From Montifringilla adamsi (lineage: Eukaryota > Chordata > Aves > Passeriformes > Passeridae): DNA of 64,000 bases. The notes beneath the pieces were generated by a model that ran no database searches, was not told where the DNA came from, and worked only from the letters and a program-made list of their open reading frames with translations. A program made the position numbers and the translations under genes. The stretch is from assembly GCA_017590115.1 (NCBI GenBank), contig JAGGNK010008670.1, positions 8,688,541 to 8,752,540 of the forward strand, given 5' to 3'. Positions within the stretch are counted from its first letter, which is position 1. The number at the start of each line of letters is the position of its first letter. Shown piece after piece: positions 36,786 through 50,500 of the stretch.

Positions 36786-39700
36786 ATGATGATAAGTGTA
36801 ATTCTCATATCCCTGGTTTTGTTTCTTCTGAGTGCACAGTTCCTGAATTTGCAATGGAAGAGTCGTGGATTTCCTCCTGGACCAACACCATTTCCCATCA
36901 TTGGAAGTGTTTGGTGGATAAATTTTAGAGCTGATCACGGGAGCCTGAAAAAGGTATGTATTTGCAGATGCGAACTAAAGAGCTATTGAGGCAAAACCTG
37001 GAAAAAATGGTGATGGTTGTTGATAGGCTGATGTGGTAACAGGGAGAACGCTGCACAGGGTGATTTGTGGAAGTGAAGTGCCTAAACAAGTGAAGGTAAA
37101 AATCCTGCAAACAGTCTAATTAATATGAAAACCTAATAATTTCACATGAAAGTCTCCTTCATATATGTGTGCAGCTTAAACAGAACTGAACATAGTAATT
37201 TTGCCTCAGAAAAAACTTATATTGTTAAGAGAATCTTTGGCCTTGGAAGAAAAAAGTGATTCTCAAATTTCCTGTCATAGGCATATATTGAAAATAATTT
37301 TAAACTAGGTGTCTTGAATTCAGAGGGTGTGAAAAGTGCACCAGAATATCTTCTGCTGTCATGGGATGGAAACAAGATTGTATCACATATGTAGCCAAAT
37401 CCTTTCATCCATTGTTTCTCTGAAGTCCAGTCTGGGATGTGCTCTTTGCAGATAAACTGAAGACATAAATGATGGTGAAAGGAAATAATCAATGGGAAGA
37501 ATTAGGTCCATGCTAAGCCTGTTAATATAGACTCTTTCAGTTTTCAACATCCTCCACTGAGCCAAAACATCACAAGAAAACCCAGTGTGTTAATATATTT
37601 TTCAAATTGCTGCCTTTCCTTATGTGCTAAGTGCAACTTGCAGGTCAGAGGGTACCTGGCTGCAGCTGAAGGGAGCTTAAAAGAGCAGGATGCTAAAGTT
37701 TTCTGACTGTGAGAGGACAGATCTGTACTGGTTCTTGGTCTAGCAACAGGGACTTTGTCCTTGCAGAATACCCACAGCATTGCCTGAGAGCCCTCAGTAC
37801 CCAGAGATGTGATCTATGCTTATTAGGTGCCTCAGCTGACAGTGTTAAGATGGGAATATATATAAGTATATAAGATGGGAAGAGTTCTTGCCATTGAAAT
37901 GTGAAATCTGCAGTACTTAGAACTCTAGAAGGGGAGTTACACTTGGAATTCATAATTTCAAGAAATTCTGGTTGCTGAATGAGTAAATGAAATATGGAGT
38001 TGAAAAATGTAACCAAGAATGGGCAGGTGAAATTTCACAGAAAACCTTGTACAGATCCATAAACACTCAAGGGCATTTGCCCTATGGTTGATATCACAAA
38101 GGTAACCCAGGCCAAGTTCTAGAAAAGGATCATTTATTCTTTCATTGCTCACATTTTCTGTGGGTGGTGTGTTCTCAGAGAGAGCCCAGACCCTTCCTGC
38201 AGAAAGCACCCCCACCACAAAACACAGCACTGTCCCTTTTCACCTCCTGAACCCCTGAGCAATGTTGTGCTGAAGACAGCAGGCATCGTGTGTGCATTTT
38301 CTTTAATGTTTCTCCTGCGGGGTTTTTTTGGGCACTGATCTTACCTGCAGCTGGCAAAAACCTATGGCAACATCTGCACCCTGTGGATGGGTCACAGACC
38401 TATGGTGGTGCTCTATGGGTTCCAAGCTGTGAAGAATGGTCTCACCAACAACTCGGAGGATGTTTCGGGGCGACTGCAGACCTACATTTTCAACAAAATG
38501 GCAGATGGAAAGGGTAAGATGTTCATGTTCATGGAAGGACTTCACCCTTGACTTTCTTTGTTTCCTCCTGTGCTTTTCTTACTGAAAAACCCTTAGTTCC
38601 CCACTGACTTTTTCTGTCTGCTGAAGGTGAATCATATCATTGTGAAGCATCATCCTAAGTGGTCTCCAAATCCCACTGTCACACATACATTTCAGAATCT
38701 TATCAGAGCATCATGGGCAACATTCTTACTGTTGTCTGCGTGTCCTGATTTGAAATAATCCTGAGCCTGCAGCTTCCTTTGCAAGCTGAGACTAAAGTAA
38801 GTCTTTATGCTCCCAGTTGTTTGTTTACAGCAAAGGCAGCTGTAAAGAAAGCATATACGGAACTTTGATCTGGTCTTGTTCCGAAGTACAAAGTCACAGG
38901 AAGGTCAGTGGAGCTTTAAATTTATTAGCTAGAGTGTTCAAAGCATTGTATTGTGCTATCACAAACACTGCTGAATCACAGTGGAGAGAGAATAAAGATA
39001 GTGATATATTTAAAACAGAAATAATTGAACTTGTTTCCATCAGCCTCTTATCCAGAGAATGTACAGAAGATGCCTTACCCTCAGTCAAGATTTGTTTAAT
39101 GTGAACTACAGTCCAGAAAGCTTTAATTTGTAATGCTAGCTAATGTAAGTAGAGAAAAACCACTTTAAGGTACAGAGATTATTAAGTCTGGGGCCATTTC
39201 AGTCCGTTTGGAAGGATCTGTATTGCCACTTTTTATTGGGGTGCTGTGCAGAAAAGTAGCTGGGTTGTGACACATGCCCTAAAACTCATAATTTGTAGCA
39301 GGGATGGCTTTAACCAACAGCTGCAGCTCAGCTGCAAATTTGTGACTGCAGCACAAATACCACCTGCCTCTCCCTGGCTCCCAGGACAGCAGAAGGAATA
39401 AGGGACAGTTATCCCAGTCTCTGGTGAAGCAGTTGTCTCAGGGAGTGAGCTGACTTTCCCAGGAGGAATTGCAGGCTAGACTTGTGGAGGGAATTTCCTC
39501 ACCAAGCAGATTAAATGGTTCGTGCTGGGTGGTCTCTGCTAGAACACAGACTCAAGCAGAGCAGCCTGGGATTCCTTTCTGCCCCACAGGAACTCTTGAT
39601 CTTAAGAAGCTGTTTGCAGGTTGCCTAAAGCCTATTTTTTCTTCTCATTTTGGCTGGGTGGTTCTTGCCCTGGCTTCATTGTCTTTCCAGAAGGGACCTT

Positions 39701-42700
39701 TCCAGGATGAGAACCTGGTATTTGGTATAAATATCCTGGTAGAACAGGATCCCTCAAAGACCAGAGGCAGACGCGTCACATAAAATAGGACTAGGTTTGG
39801 AAGGCAGGTGTGTGAGTCCAGAGGTCCAAGTGGGTTTTTTTTGCAGGGATGGTAATATCTTAACCAAGGCGTTTTCTCAGCCTCTAACAACATCCAATTC
39901 AAAGAACACTGCCCTGATATGTCCCTCCTCTTTGAGCGACAGCGTGATGAGAAGATGACTTACTGTGTTTATCATCTACAATTGTATGAACTTTATTATG
40001 ACATAAAACTAATTCTTGATGCCTAAAGGTATCTTGGTCTCAAATGGTCTCATCTGGAAACAACAGAGACATTTTGGAATCGGAACTCTCCGGAAACTGG
40101 GAATGGGAAATAAAGGAATGGAGCGTGGGGTACAAACCGAGGCCCGTTACCTGGTGGAGTTCTTCAGAGACAAGGAGGGTATGGCATTGACACAGTGCTT
40201 GGGAGCAGACACAATACAGACTGCTTGACTATAAGGGTAAAGACTACTTTTGGTACAGAATAGAATGGATTTGGAGCACACCTTAGATTTGCAGATTAAG
40301 GATAAGGTGCTAAAGAACTACAGACCACATATTCTGTGGCGTTTGCTAACAGACTGGAAAAAGAAACATGAAGGAATACAGCAGGGAAATTCCTGAATGC
40401 AAAATAACGAAGTTTCTTTGCTTATTTATTGTTTGACAAAAAACCCCTCAGAACCCTTGAGATTTTTGTACAGTTGGACCTCAGCAGTTTGTATTTTGGG
40501 ATCAACACCAAGATTGAGATTAAAAAAGAAAAAAAAAAGAAAGCAAAAGTGAAAACAAATTAAAAAAAAAAAAACAAACAAGGCCAGGAGTTAGAGATTT
40601 GAGGCCTTCCTGTCTTCATTTTTGAGTGAGTTTTAGCTTTTTTTACATTTCCTAGTGAATAGTGGGTGTTTCTGTGTATAAATAAACAGTGTAGATATCA
40701 TAGAGGACATCTATTACAAAATGTCACTGTAATCTTGTTCTCACAAATAGCAAAGGAGGAGAAGGAAGTGCTTTGGAGATGAATGTTTTTCTCTGTCTGC
40801 AGGAGAAGCTGTGGACCCTTCCTTCCCCATTGTCCATGCTGTCTCCAATGTGATTTGTGCTGTGGTTTTTGGACATCGTTTCTCACTGGAGGATAAAACA
40901 TTCCGCCAGCTGATTGAAGCCTTCAATCATATAGTGGCTTTTGGGAACAGCCACTTTTATTATGTGAGAATATTACTTATGAGATTATGTATCACTTATT
41001 AGAATATTACTAACATGCAACTTATTTGATCATTTGGCTCATTATTTATTGCAATATAATTATATCACTATGTATATTATTAAAGTATTGCATTATTGAA
41101 TACTGATAAATATTCTCACTGTGAATATGAACTGGACCTGCAATGCTTTGGGTTTGACATGATTCAATTATGAATATTGTATTAATAATCTTTATTAGTA
41201 TGTCTTAGCAAAGGTAATATGCTTGGGATAATGACCTTTTCTGCAATGGAAATATCAGTATTGTTAAGGTGAAAAGATGATACTCTGTGTGAGAATAAAG
41301 GAGAATGTTGGGTTCTTTTAGGGTTTTTTTTCGAGGGGGGGGGGTGTTTGTTTTTTTTTCCTGTGCTAAGGTGATGGACATAAATGTTTATTAACATTAG
41401 ATTTATTAATATTGATACATCTAACTGTAAAAGTAGATTATTTTGTTGGTGAATTACAAAGGGCAAATACAAACGGAGTTATACAGTAAGGATGGGAAAA
41501 GTCTAGGGTGGAAACTCTACTGTCCCTAATTTGTGATTTTAATGTGTGTTTATGTACTAAACATTCATTTTGATGCCACAGGAGTTTTCTCAGAGAAATT
41601 AATTCAGCAGTTTAGCACCAGAAATGCTCTGTCTCTATCACAAGCCTTCTCTACAATGTCACTAACTGCCTCTGTGCTGAATTTTTGCTCCCCAGATGTG
41701 TGAAATGTTCCCGTGGTTTGCAGAGCACCTCCCAGGACCTCTACATAAAGCAAGATCTTCCCGGGATTTTGTTCGCTCCTTTGTGAGGCAGGAAATCAAA
41801 AGCCACAGGGAAAAAGGCAGAATAGATGAACCAGAAGATTTCATTGACTTTTACCTGAAGCAGATAGAGAAAGTGAGTGATTAATGCTGTGCATGACACA
41901 GATCCAACCATCATGGGTTCCCTGCCCCTTCCCTGCTGTTGTCTGTCCACAACAACATTACTGCAGAGCTCTGCAAGCACAGCTTAAAAACTCTGCTGCC
42001 AAACTCAAAATATGAACTTTGAATAGTTAGCTCAATAACTTGTTCTAGAAGTACAAATTACTTACATTGGTTTGTTATCATATTTTGGAATCCTTAGTGA
42101 GGGCTGGGCAGTAGGGAGGACCTTGAAAAGGTGCAGGTATTTAGATGGCTGCTGAATTCTCATTCTTGCCTTGTATTATTTTTGTGCTTAGTAGTGCTGT
42201 ATGAGTATCATGACAATCTTAAATTGTTGTCAGTCTCTGCTCTGAAAAAAAGCGTAAATCTTTAAAAGGATAACATTATATATTAGATAAATTGCTGAAA
42301 TCAGCAAATGTGCTGAAAGTGGTATGGGTGGGATAAAACTACCTAGAAATGTGTTTTTCTGCTGTGGAAGTTAACAGAAGTCAACATGCCACTTTACAAG
42401 GTAGCATAACAGGACTTATACACCTGACACATTCAACAGCACCTGTAATTTAACAATACCACTGTTCTCATTTGAGTAAAGTCTTTGCCTCTATCTGTGT
42501 TCTGCTCAAGAATCTGTATTTTCTTTGTCCTCTAAAAATCTTGTTCCTTTAGATACAGTGATCACTGTCTGTCTCAGTGCTCTTACACAGCTATACTCCA
42601 TTTTACCTTTCTCACTGACACTTTTAGACTAAAAATGTCCCCAATTCTACATTTGATGAAGACAACATGGTGCAGTCTGTTTTTGACCTTTTCCTGGGTG

Positions 42701-44309
42701 GCTCAGAGACCACAGCCACCACTCTGCGCTGGGCTCTGCTCTATATGTTGGTTTACCCTGACATCCAAGGTGAGTAGCACACACAAGCATGGATATGATT
42801 CAAGTGGAGCAATTTTTTGTTATACTTTTTTTCTTTTCTTTTTTTTTTTTTTTTGGCTAAGATCAAGGTTTTTTAAGATCAAACTTACTTGAAAGATATT
42901 TTTTGAGTTTTGCTTTTAATAAGCCAATGTAGTAAAAATTTTTCAGACAGAGATTTCAAAATAATTTCAGGGATATTCAGCTTCTGATACTGTATTGGGT
43001 CCTGTTGATTTTTTGTCAGACTGTTTCAGCACTGTAAGCATATAATGGAAGATACAGTCTGAAAACACACAAGGTGAAATAAAAGTTTGGGTTAGGGCAA
43101 AGTGATGCTTTTCTGGCATCCAGAATGTGTAATAAGGTTATATTATTTAAGTTAATTAACTGAGACATCAGTCAAATTTCTGTAAAATAGATATATTTAT
43201 TCTAATGCATGGGAATGTTAAACAGACAAGGAAGACAATAATGGGAAGACAAAAAGATGATCCAGAAATTCTGGACAAGAGCACAGTTGTGCACTAGTTT
43301 CAGAATTTTTGGGTGATTTGGTAGAGGGTTTTCAGAGGTGATGAATTACTATGCCAAGTACATGTTCTTGACTCTCAGGCTGAGGGCTAGAAATTCTTTT
43401 CATGCTTATGGTGCTAGAATGCTAGAAGAACAGAGCCCTGTGCACACACATGCACTTCAAATTCTGATAAATTATAAAGAAAAAAATTCCTCATAGCTTA
43501 CTAGCCTAAGTTTTAAGTATGACATCTGACCCCAAACCATCTGAGACTGTATAAGGTGTGCTAGTTAGTAAAGCTTAGATAGCAGCCCAAAGAGATTAAT
43601 ACTTGATGATGGTTTAATATTATCCTGTTTCAGTCCTCAGCATTACATGTGTCAGCTTGATGTGAGGTTTGCTTGCAACACCCTCATTAGTGTACTGTGA
43701 GTCTGTATTTACCTAGAGTAAAATCAACAGCTTAATTGAATTGATGTCTTAATAACTGTTATACTTACAGTTTTCTCCCCCTCCTTTAAATATAATGTTC
43801 CATAAATCTTCTGGGCTTGTGGAAAGAGGGTCTGAACATAAAAACCTATGAGTGTAGTAAAATCACAACTAGCTGGTTATGATTTATACAAATCATACAT
43901 TTATACAAATGCATTTGTATAAATGTATGATTGCACTAATATATACATTTATATTAATATAAATGCATTACACAGATACATTTATACAAATGTATGGTGA
44001 GTATAAATTATTTATATATTGTATTTTTTTCTATCACTACTATACTCCAAAAAGGAAAGAAAAGCTGTTTCATCCAAAACAGTGTTCTTACATCTATAAT
44101 GGATATTTAAATATTTTTTAGACAAAGTCCAGAAAGAGCTGGATGCTGTTCTGAGTCCCTCCCATCTCATCTGCTACGAGGATCGGAAGAAGCTGCCGTA
44201 CACAAATGCTGTGGTTCATGAGATCCTCCGCTTCAGCAGCATTGTTTTAATCACACTTCCCAGAGAAGCTGTGAAGGATACCACTGTTTTGGGGTATCGT
44301 GTTCCAAAG
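36786..44309 (+). CDS. Cytochrome P450 family 2 gene B, exons 1-7 only (3' end missing)
   Basis: Seven exons are clear: 36786-36953, 38351-38513, 40029-40178, 40803-40963, 41696-41872, 42628-42769 and 44122-44309. Sizes and phases fit CYP2, with GT-AG ends and no internal stop; together they encode 383 residues. There is a hydrophobic N-anchor, hinge FPPGPTPFPIIG, C-helix WKQQRHF, FGHRF, I-helix GGSETTATT and K-helix EILR. Exons 8 (PERF-like FNP.HF) and 9 (heme Cys) should follow within a few kb, but I could not find them before gene C starts at 47505. Without the Cys ligand the product cannot be a working P450. Reading through the exon 7 donor adds 19 residues to TAA at 44367-44369. It may be a recently truncated pseudogene, a copy whose end is lost or misassembled, or an exon donor for read-through transcripts into gene C. 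The intact exons argue that the loss is recent. Exon 3 has a weak pyrimidine tract before its acceptor. Confidence 0.85.
40284..40471 (+). repeat. Copy 1 of a ~190-bp dispersed repeat
   Basis: It lies in gene B intron 3. It shares long near-identical blocks with 44410-44603, including CTAAAGAACT, CAGACCACA.ATTCTGTGGC, ACATGAAGGAATACAGCAGG and CTCAGAACCCTTGAGATT. It is not a CR1 as far as I can tell, and its family is unknown to me. Confidence 0.8.
43880..43998. repeat. Cluster of AT-rich palindromes, including a perfect 42-bp one
   Basis: Positions 43891-43932 are a perfect palindrome with two 21-bp arms and no spacer, centred on ATGCAT. Next to it 43946-43965 is a perfect 20-bp palindrome. 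A third inverted pair (ATACATTT and AAATGTAT, 4-nt spacer) follows near 43978-43997. All are built from related ATACATTTATACAAATG-like words. The cluster is in gene B intron 6, about 190 bp before exon 7. Confidence 0.92.
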
Positions 44310-47300
44310 GTACAGATATCCCTTCTATTCCAGTGTGATCTTTGGCCACAAGTAAAGGTTTGCCATTAAACCCTTTCCCCTCCAGCTCAGGACAAGATGA
44401 TCATTTTGCTAGATTTAGGATATGGTACTAAAGAACTGCAGACCACACATTCTGTGGCACTTGCTAGCAGACTGGGAAAAAAAAGACATGAAGGAATACA
44501 GCAGGGAACTCTCTGAACCCAAAACACTGAAGTTTCTTTTCTTTTTTTTTTTTTTTTTTTTTTTTTTTGACAAAAACCTCCTCAGAACCCTTGAGATTGT
44601 TTTTCCCATAATTATGTAATCTTTAATTTCTGCTGCCTTTCTGTGTGCAGAATTATAGCTGGAATCTGTGTCCTTTTATTCTTGATAATAAATGTAGACA
44701 ATTATTGCACTGTGCAGTCTTGGCAGAATCTTACTGGAGGGAGGAGGAGCATCAGAGCCAGACTCTGAGCAGTCTTCCCCTACATTCTCAAATCCAGAAT
44801 GGTGTGCTGGGAATGCTGTTCCCAGAGGTGACGGCTCTGGGCATTGCCAGAGCTCCCAGGTATGGTTGCATGGGAACTCAAAGCTGTGGAGGGGCATCTC
44901 AACTTGCTGGGAGCAGCTTTGTCTATTTAGCCAAGAACCACAGGCAGGTGAGTGCTTGAGACTGGAAGTAACAGAGACACAACAGTGCAACTCTTCATTT
45001 GGCTGTGAGGCATGTGACTCAGGCCAAGAGCAAAGGCAAACCCCCCCTATCGCCTGCTGGAAATGGCAGAGGGAAGCCCCACTGCTGGTGAAATGCAGTG
45101 GGTGGAATAAGGATAAGGACCAGTGGGCTGGCCTGGAATTTTTATTTTTTTTTGACATATACTTCTTGTGGTGCATTTGAGAGGCATTTCTATGAAGGCG
45201 GGAGTCATCTCACATGCCAGGGTTCGTAATGACAATGATGTACAGCAGATTAGGTTGGCTATGTCTCTTCACTGATGCCCAAAGCACAGTTCAGGGGGCA
45301 GCTTGCAGTCTTTGCAGTCTTGTGCAGCAACGCTTGGTGTCTGCAAAGGAGGGGCAGGGCAGGAGACATTGATGTGGTGTTCTGCAAAAGCTGCAGGAGA
45401 ATCACAGCTCTTGAGAGTTTTCTGTGAGCACAGGGGCAGCTGCACACAAGCAGCCTTCTGACAGCTGAGCTGAGCCTGCTGAGTCCAAATGCACACTGAA
45501 GGAAGAGCTGTGCAAGGTGCAGCTGGCAGGAGCAGTGCCCAAGCAGGGCTAGTGGATGGCAAGCACCAGAAGCCACTCTCACTGTGAGACTGGCCTTGTT
45601 ACCCACACAATAAGATTTAAAACTCAAGGTCAGAGTGAGGGTTACTGTTGCTCTACCAGCTTTCTTCTTTGAAGAAAAGGCTTTACAATTGTTATCACAA
45701 GCATGCTTCAAGGACTAGTTGGCATTGCTCTGTTTGTCCATTGTGTCATGGGCTGAAAGAAAGGGGGAGAAGAGAATGGGCCAGCAGCTCTCCTGGCAAG
45801 AGTGAGAGGAGGAGGATTCACTTGTTACAGGGATGCTTTTCTGTTCTTCTGAGCTGTCAGACAGCTCTAACCCCTGCTATCCCAGGCATTCAATTCTCTT
45901 CATGGAAGCTGTGGCAAATGCAGCTTACAAAACCTTATCAGGTTTCTCTCTTCCCAGTCCTCCAGCACCATCTTGTATGAGGAGAAAAGCAATTTGTATT
46001 CCCTTGACATATCTACCAAAGATTTAGCAAAGCTGTTTGGCAGCTGCCTTCCTACAGGCAGGCAGTTCATGTCTAGGCTGAGAGGTGCAATCACCAGAAT
46101 GTGGCTAATGTGTGTGGAAAAGTCAGAGTGAGCCTGGAGAGCCTGGGAAGATGCAGAGCAGCCAGCCAGGACTGTGCAGGGGCCAGATGGGGCTGCAAGT
46201 GAGCAGGGCAGGGAAGCCTTGGGGCTGTGAGTCTCCTCCCAGGAACACTTTGGAAAATACTAACCTCAGAGTTGGGAGCAGTTGGAGATACAGAAAATGT
46301 AACACCAGTGAAGGAATTAAAAGTCACAAAAGTGGTCTCAAAATGGGTAATTCAGTTTTTCAGGTTGATCCTAGCTCTCAGTTCGATCAGTGGCCAGCAG
46401 GATGGGTAAATGTTATTCTTCTGCCCTGTTTCTGGAGTAAACCAATGTCATTCACACCTCACAACTTTTATTTCCAGCTGTGCCAGTTCTGTAAGTTTGG
46501 TATATGAGCAGCAAGGCCAATCTAGGTCACTTCCCAGAGTGCCACATGCTGCTGCCTAAGTCAGAGCCAAGTCTAAGCTAATGCTGTTCCTGTACAAGTG
46601 CCAACTCTCTGTTGATCATGTTCAAATGCCACCCTTTGCAGAGCTGGAGTTGCTCAATTGCATGACAGCACTTGTGAAAGAAGTTCTCAGAGGCAGCTCT
46701 ATCTCATCTTTGTTCCTGCTGCAGGCAATCCAGGGGGATTAGCCACAGGCAGGTGGAGGAGTGAAGAAATTTTGCTTTGTGCTTGGTCAAGGAGACTGCA
46801 ACCCCACTTACCTGTGCAGCTGGGCAGGGAGTGGGAGGACGCTTGGTGTTATCTCACTATTGCCAACAAACTCCTGTTACCCAATGATCAGTTGGAGTCT
46901 TTTATGGTCTCTGTGAGCTCTAAGCAAAAAATTAGAAGGTAGAGCCATCCCCCAAACACCTTTCAATATAAACTATGAGGAAAAACATTAAAGGATTAGC
47001 AGAGAATGTCAGAATCAACAGTATGGGGTGAGCTAAGTAGCAGAGCACATGGTTGGTGCATGTGATGGCTATTGATGAGCCTGAACTTTTCAATAATCCC
47101 ACTGCCCTTCGGTGTGCAGCCAACCCTCAGGAAACCTTTTTTATTTCTCATTCTTGGAAGAGTTTTTTTATGAAACCAGGACCGTGGGCAGAGATTTTTG
47201 TCACAGCAGCAGTCATGGCACAAGGAGGTGTATAATTAACCTACATTTTGTGTCCCTTGAAGAGGCGGTAATTGACAGATGTGTAGCTGCAACATAATGA

Positions 47301-47504
47301 TGTTATATATGCTTAAAAATAAGAACGCTTAGTTCTCTGGGATGGGGAAGTAAAAGTGATACAGAGGGAAAGAGATGAGTCACAGGAGCATCAAGTGTTT
47401 TTTCTTTTATCAGGGAGGTACCCCAAAAGCAAGATAAACTGATCTCTCCTCTGCCTACACAGCAGTTATAGAGAGACAACGTAGCTGTGTAAATCAGAAT
47501 TAAA
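44310..47504. other. Gene B 3' flank to gene C start; no exon 8 or 9 found
   Basis: I searched both strands by eye for the exon 8 FNP.HFLD segment and the exon 9 HRVC.GE segment and found neither. The stretch holds repeat copy 2 (44410-44603), then about 2.9 kb of moderately GC-rich sequence without a recognisable gene. Several open frames of 100-166 codons here overlap on both strands and show no domain. The right end should carry the gene C promoter. Confidence 0.6.
44410..44603 (+). repeat. Copy 2 of the ~190-bp dispersed repeat, with expanded T tract
   Basis: It has the same block order as 40284-40471, about 4.1 kb apart and in the same orientation. It carries a run of more than 25 T where copy 1 has a mixed TTGCTTATTTATTGTTT segment. 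It starts about 100 bp after exon 7 of gene B, exactly where exon 8 would be expected next. Confidence 0.8.
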
Positions 47505-50500
47505 ATGTTAACAGTGACTGAGGTGCTGGTATTTTTAGTGGTGTCTCTGCCGTTGATGCAGTTTCTAAAACTGCAATGGATGCGAAGACAATTTCCTCCT
47601 GGGCCAACTCCATATCCCTTCTTTGGAAATTTGCTGCAGATGAACTTCAAAATTCATCATGAGCACCTTAAAAAAGTACGTATTTTCTGGCAATGTATTA
47701 ATGGACTGATAAGCTGATTGGAAAGTAAATATGTTTAACATGGCTTTATTTTGTATGCTAGGGAGGGATTTGTTCTAAATTGCATAAATGTGGAAAGAGG
47801 TGGAGGTAATTAAAATATCTGTTTCTTTGTGTGAAAATTTGCACTTACTATGAAATATATATTTAATACCTTATGAACAAAAAACATAATAATGATAATA
47901 GTCTTGTCTTACATACAGGAAGAAGCTGTATTTTAAAGTAAACTCACTAATTGTGTGCAGTCTTTTGGATGTCTGTGTTTTGACTGTTGTTGCACTGGCA
48001 TTTTCTAAGTATCCCATGAAATAGCTACTGAGTGTGTATTTCCAGTATAGAAAGGATGATTTTTTAATATTTATTAAATGGATTTTTTGAAAGGTCTTAG
48101 AATAAATTTTTTTCTGACATACCATTTGGTCAGATTTTCACAAAAGATTTCAGTCTGCTTAGCAAGACTGAGCTTTTAAATGGATAAATAATTCATAGTA
48201 TGCTCAAACTTTTTCTATGTCCAGTTGTAATATGCAGGACTTCTAAAGTTTGTATTCTGTTGTTTTATAGTTCTTATACAGCTATTCTAAATATTTAACA
48301 TTTAAATATGTAAGTAATAACACCTCACTCTTCCTCTTCATTCTCAACCTTCCCTTTCCCTGTTTTGTCCATGTCCTGCCAGTTCTGTCCTCCTGAGCTG
48401 CATATTTCAAGGCAGTGTTATTATTCCCTAACATAAAATAGCAGCTAGTGCCTGTCTGCTGTGTTTTTGTTCTGTTTCTGACATCCCAGACAGGAAGAGT
48501 AGTACTGGCCACTCCAAGGTTTCAAAAGCCATGAACAGGTCCTTACAAAAATGAAATTAAACACAAACATGCAAGTACAAGCACATACATTTTTGCTCAC
48601 TGTGCATAAGCATTCCCTCTTGTTTGCTCCCAGGCAGAAGAATTTTGTTATCCTCTGGTCCTGCATTTCTTGGGATGTCTTGGAAACACACCACTCTTTC
48701 CAGCCTATTTTGCTACTTTTCCTGATTCAGCAGCCAGGGGAAGGATTGTCCTGCCCACTGCCAGGGATGCCTGTGTGCACAGCAGCTGAAGACAAGGCTG
48801 ACACAGCTGAGCTGGAAAGGACAGGGTGATTCCTGCATTACTCCGCTCCTCAACTGTTTTTGCTGTACTTGACACACAAAGGGGCACCTGTAGATGGTTC
48901 ACATCAAATTCATGAGCTACTGATGTCTTGTAGTAATGGTGAGGATGGAAGAGTTCATCTACAATGAGTTTGAATTGTATGGCATAATAAATGACATCAT
49001 GGACTTTGGCAATATTGGCTGACATTTTAGAAACATCATGATCTTTAATAAATGAGACTTTAGATAGAAACCTGATTTCAAACTATACTGTATGTAAGAA
49101 CATACCTGATGCTCTGTTCTCAAAGTCAGTCACTCTTAGGGCATCTGCCCAGGGAGAACGTCTGGTTCATCTTGTTTGATTTAAAAGTACCAGTTCTCAC
49201 TCCTGTTACTCTGATTCCACCTTGTTCTACAGATGGCCAAAATTCATGGCAATATCTTCACCTTATGGCTTTCAAACACTCCTGCAGTTGTCCTGCAAGG
49301 GTTTCAGGCAGTGAAGGAAGGTCTGACTGCCCGTGCTGAAGATGTTGCTGGAAGGCCTGAAAGCAAAATCTTTCACATTATGACACGTGGAAATGGTAAT
49401 TTTTATTCTCAGGAATTATTTTAATGTGTTCTATCCCTAGTTTTGAATACTAATTTAGAGCCTCAAAGTCCTTAATTTACAACAGGAAAAAAAGTTTCTA
49501 TTTTCACAAGTTTTTAAAAAGAGTTCTATTCTATATTCTGTCACAACAATAATGACAGCATAGACTTAATGTAAGAGCTTCTATACAGAAGATAAATGGC
49601 TAAAATATGAAAAGAAAGAAAAGAGGGATGTTGCAGACTGCTGTAAAAAATGTGAGAAAATTAGAAGAAAAGAGAAGCTTCTTGGATGTATCAACCTTAC
49701 CAATCCATTAATTTATAAGGTATTGACAGCATTAATTCATTATGATTCTAGGTGTTTTGTTCTCTAATGGTCATCTCTGGAAGCAGCAGAGGCGTTTTGG
49801 CATGGCAACGATGAGGAAGATGGGAGTAGGGAAAAAAGACCAGGATTATCTACTGCAAGAGGAGGCGGCTCTCTTGGTGGAATACTTACAGAAAACAAAT
49901 GGTATGTGAGGGTGGGCAGGGCAGTCTGTGCAGGGGGAGAATGGGGCACTGGTAACTTTTGAAACTATTTGATTACTAAAATGGATTCAAACTGTGTGTG
50001 CAGAGCTGAGTCTCAAAAATCTGTATATGCTACCTGCATGAGATACTTACTTGTGGAAGTGTGAAACCCCATAGCAAGTTCACAGAATTAGAGATTCCTG
50101 TCTTGTTATATACATGTCTAGTTATATATTTATAATATACCAGTATATATATAATATGCCTATATATATCTATATCTATCTATCTATCTATACTGGTCTC
50201 TATCAGTGTTATTACTTCTGAGTCAGTTCTATATTACTTATGGTTAACAGCATCAGGGTAACAGCAAAGAGTAAAAAAATCAGTGTCACAGTGCTTCCCA
50301 TTCCTGTGTAGAAAAGAAAATGCATAAAATATGCAAAGATTTGACCAAGGATGCACAGGGTAGGCTGAAATATTCTAATGTGAAATGATATGAGCAAAGA
50401 ATAGAAGGTGCTTCTCAACTCATCTGTGTATTTAACATCTCAGCTGGTTTTGTACCCTGGTTATTGCCAAATGTGAGATCTGCTGATGCCAAGGTTTGAT

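Noticed and set aside
43940..43998. Reading the palindrome cluster as a CRISPR or tRNA-like array
   Set aside because: There are no regular spacers or cloverleaf, the host is a vertebrate, and the words are AT-rich inverted repeats only.
44676..46507. Open frames of 100-166 codons on both strands after gene B
   Set aside because: They overlap each other on opposite strands, show no family resemblance and no splice-consistent continuation. They were also tested as CYP2 exons 8-9 and do not match.
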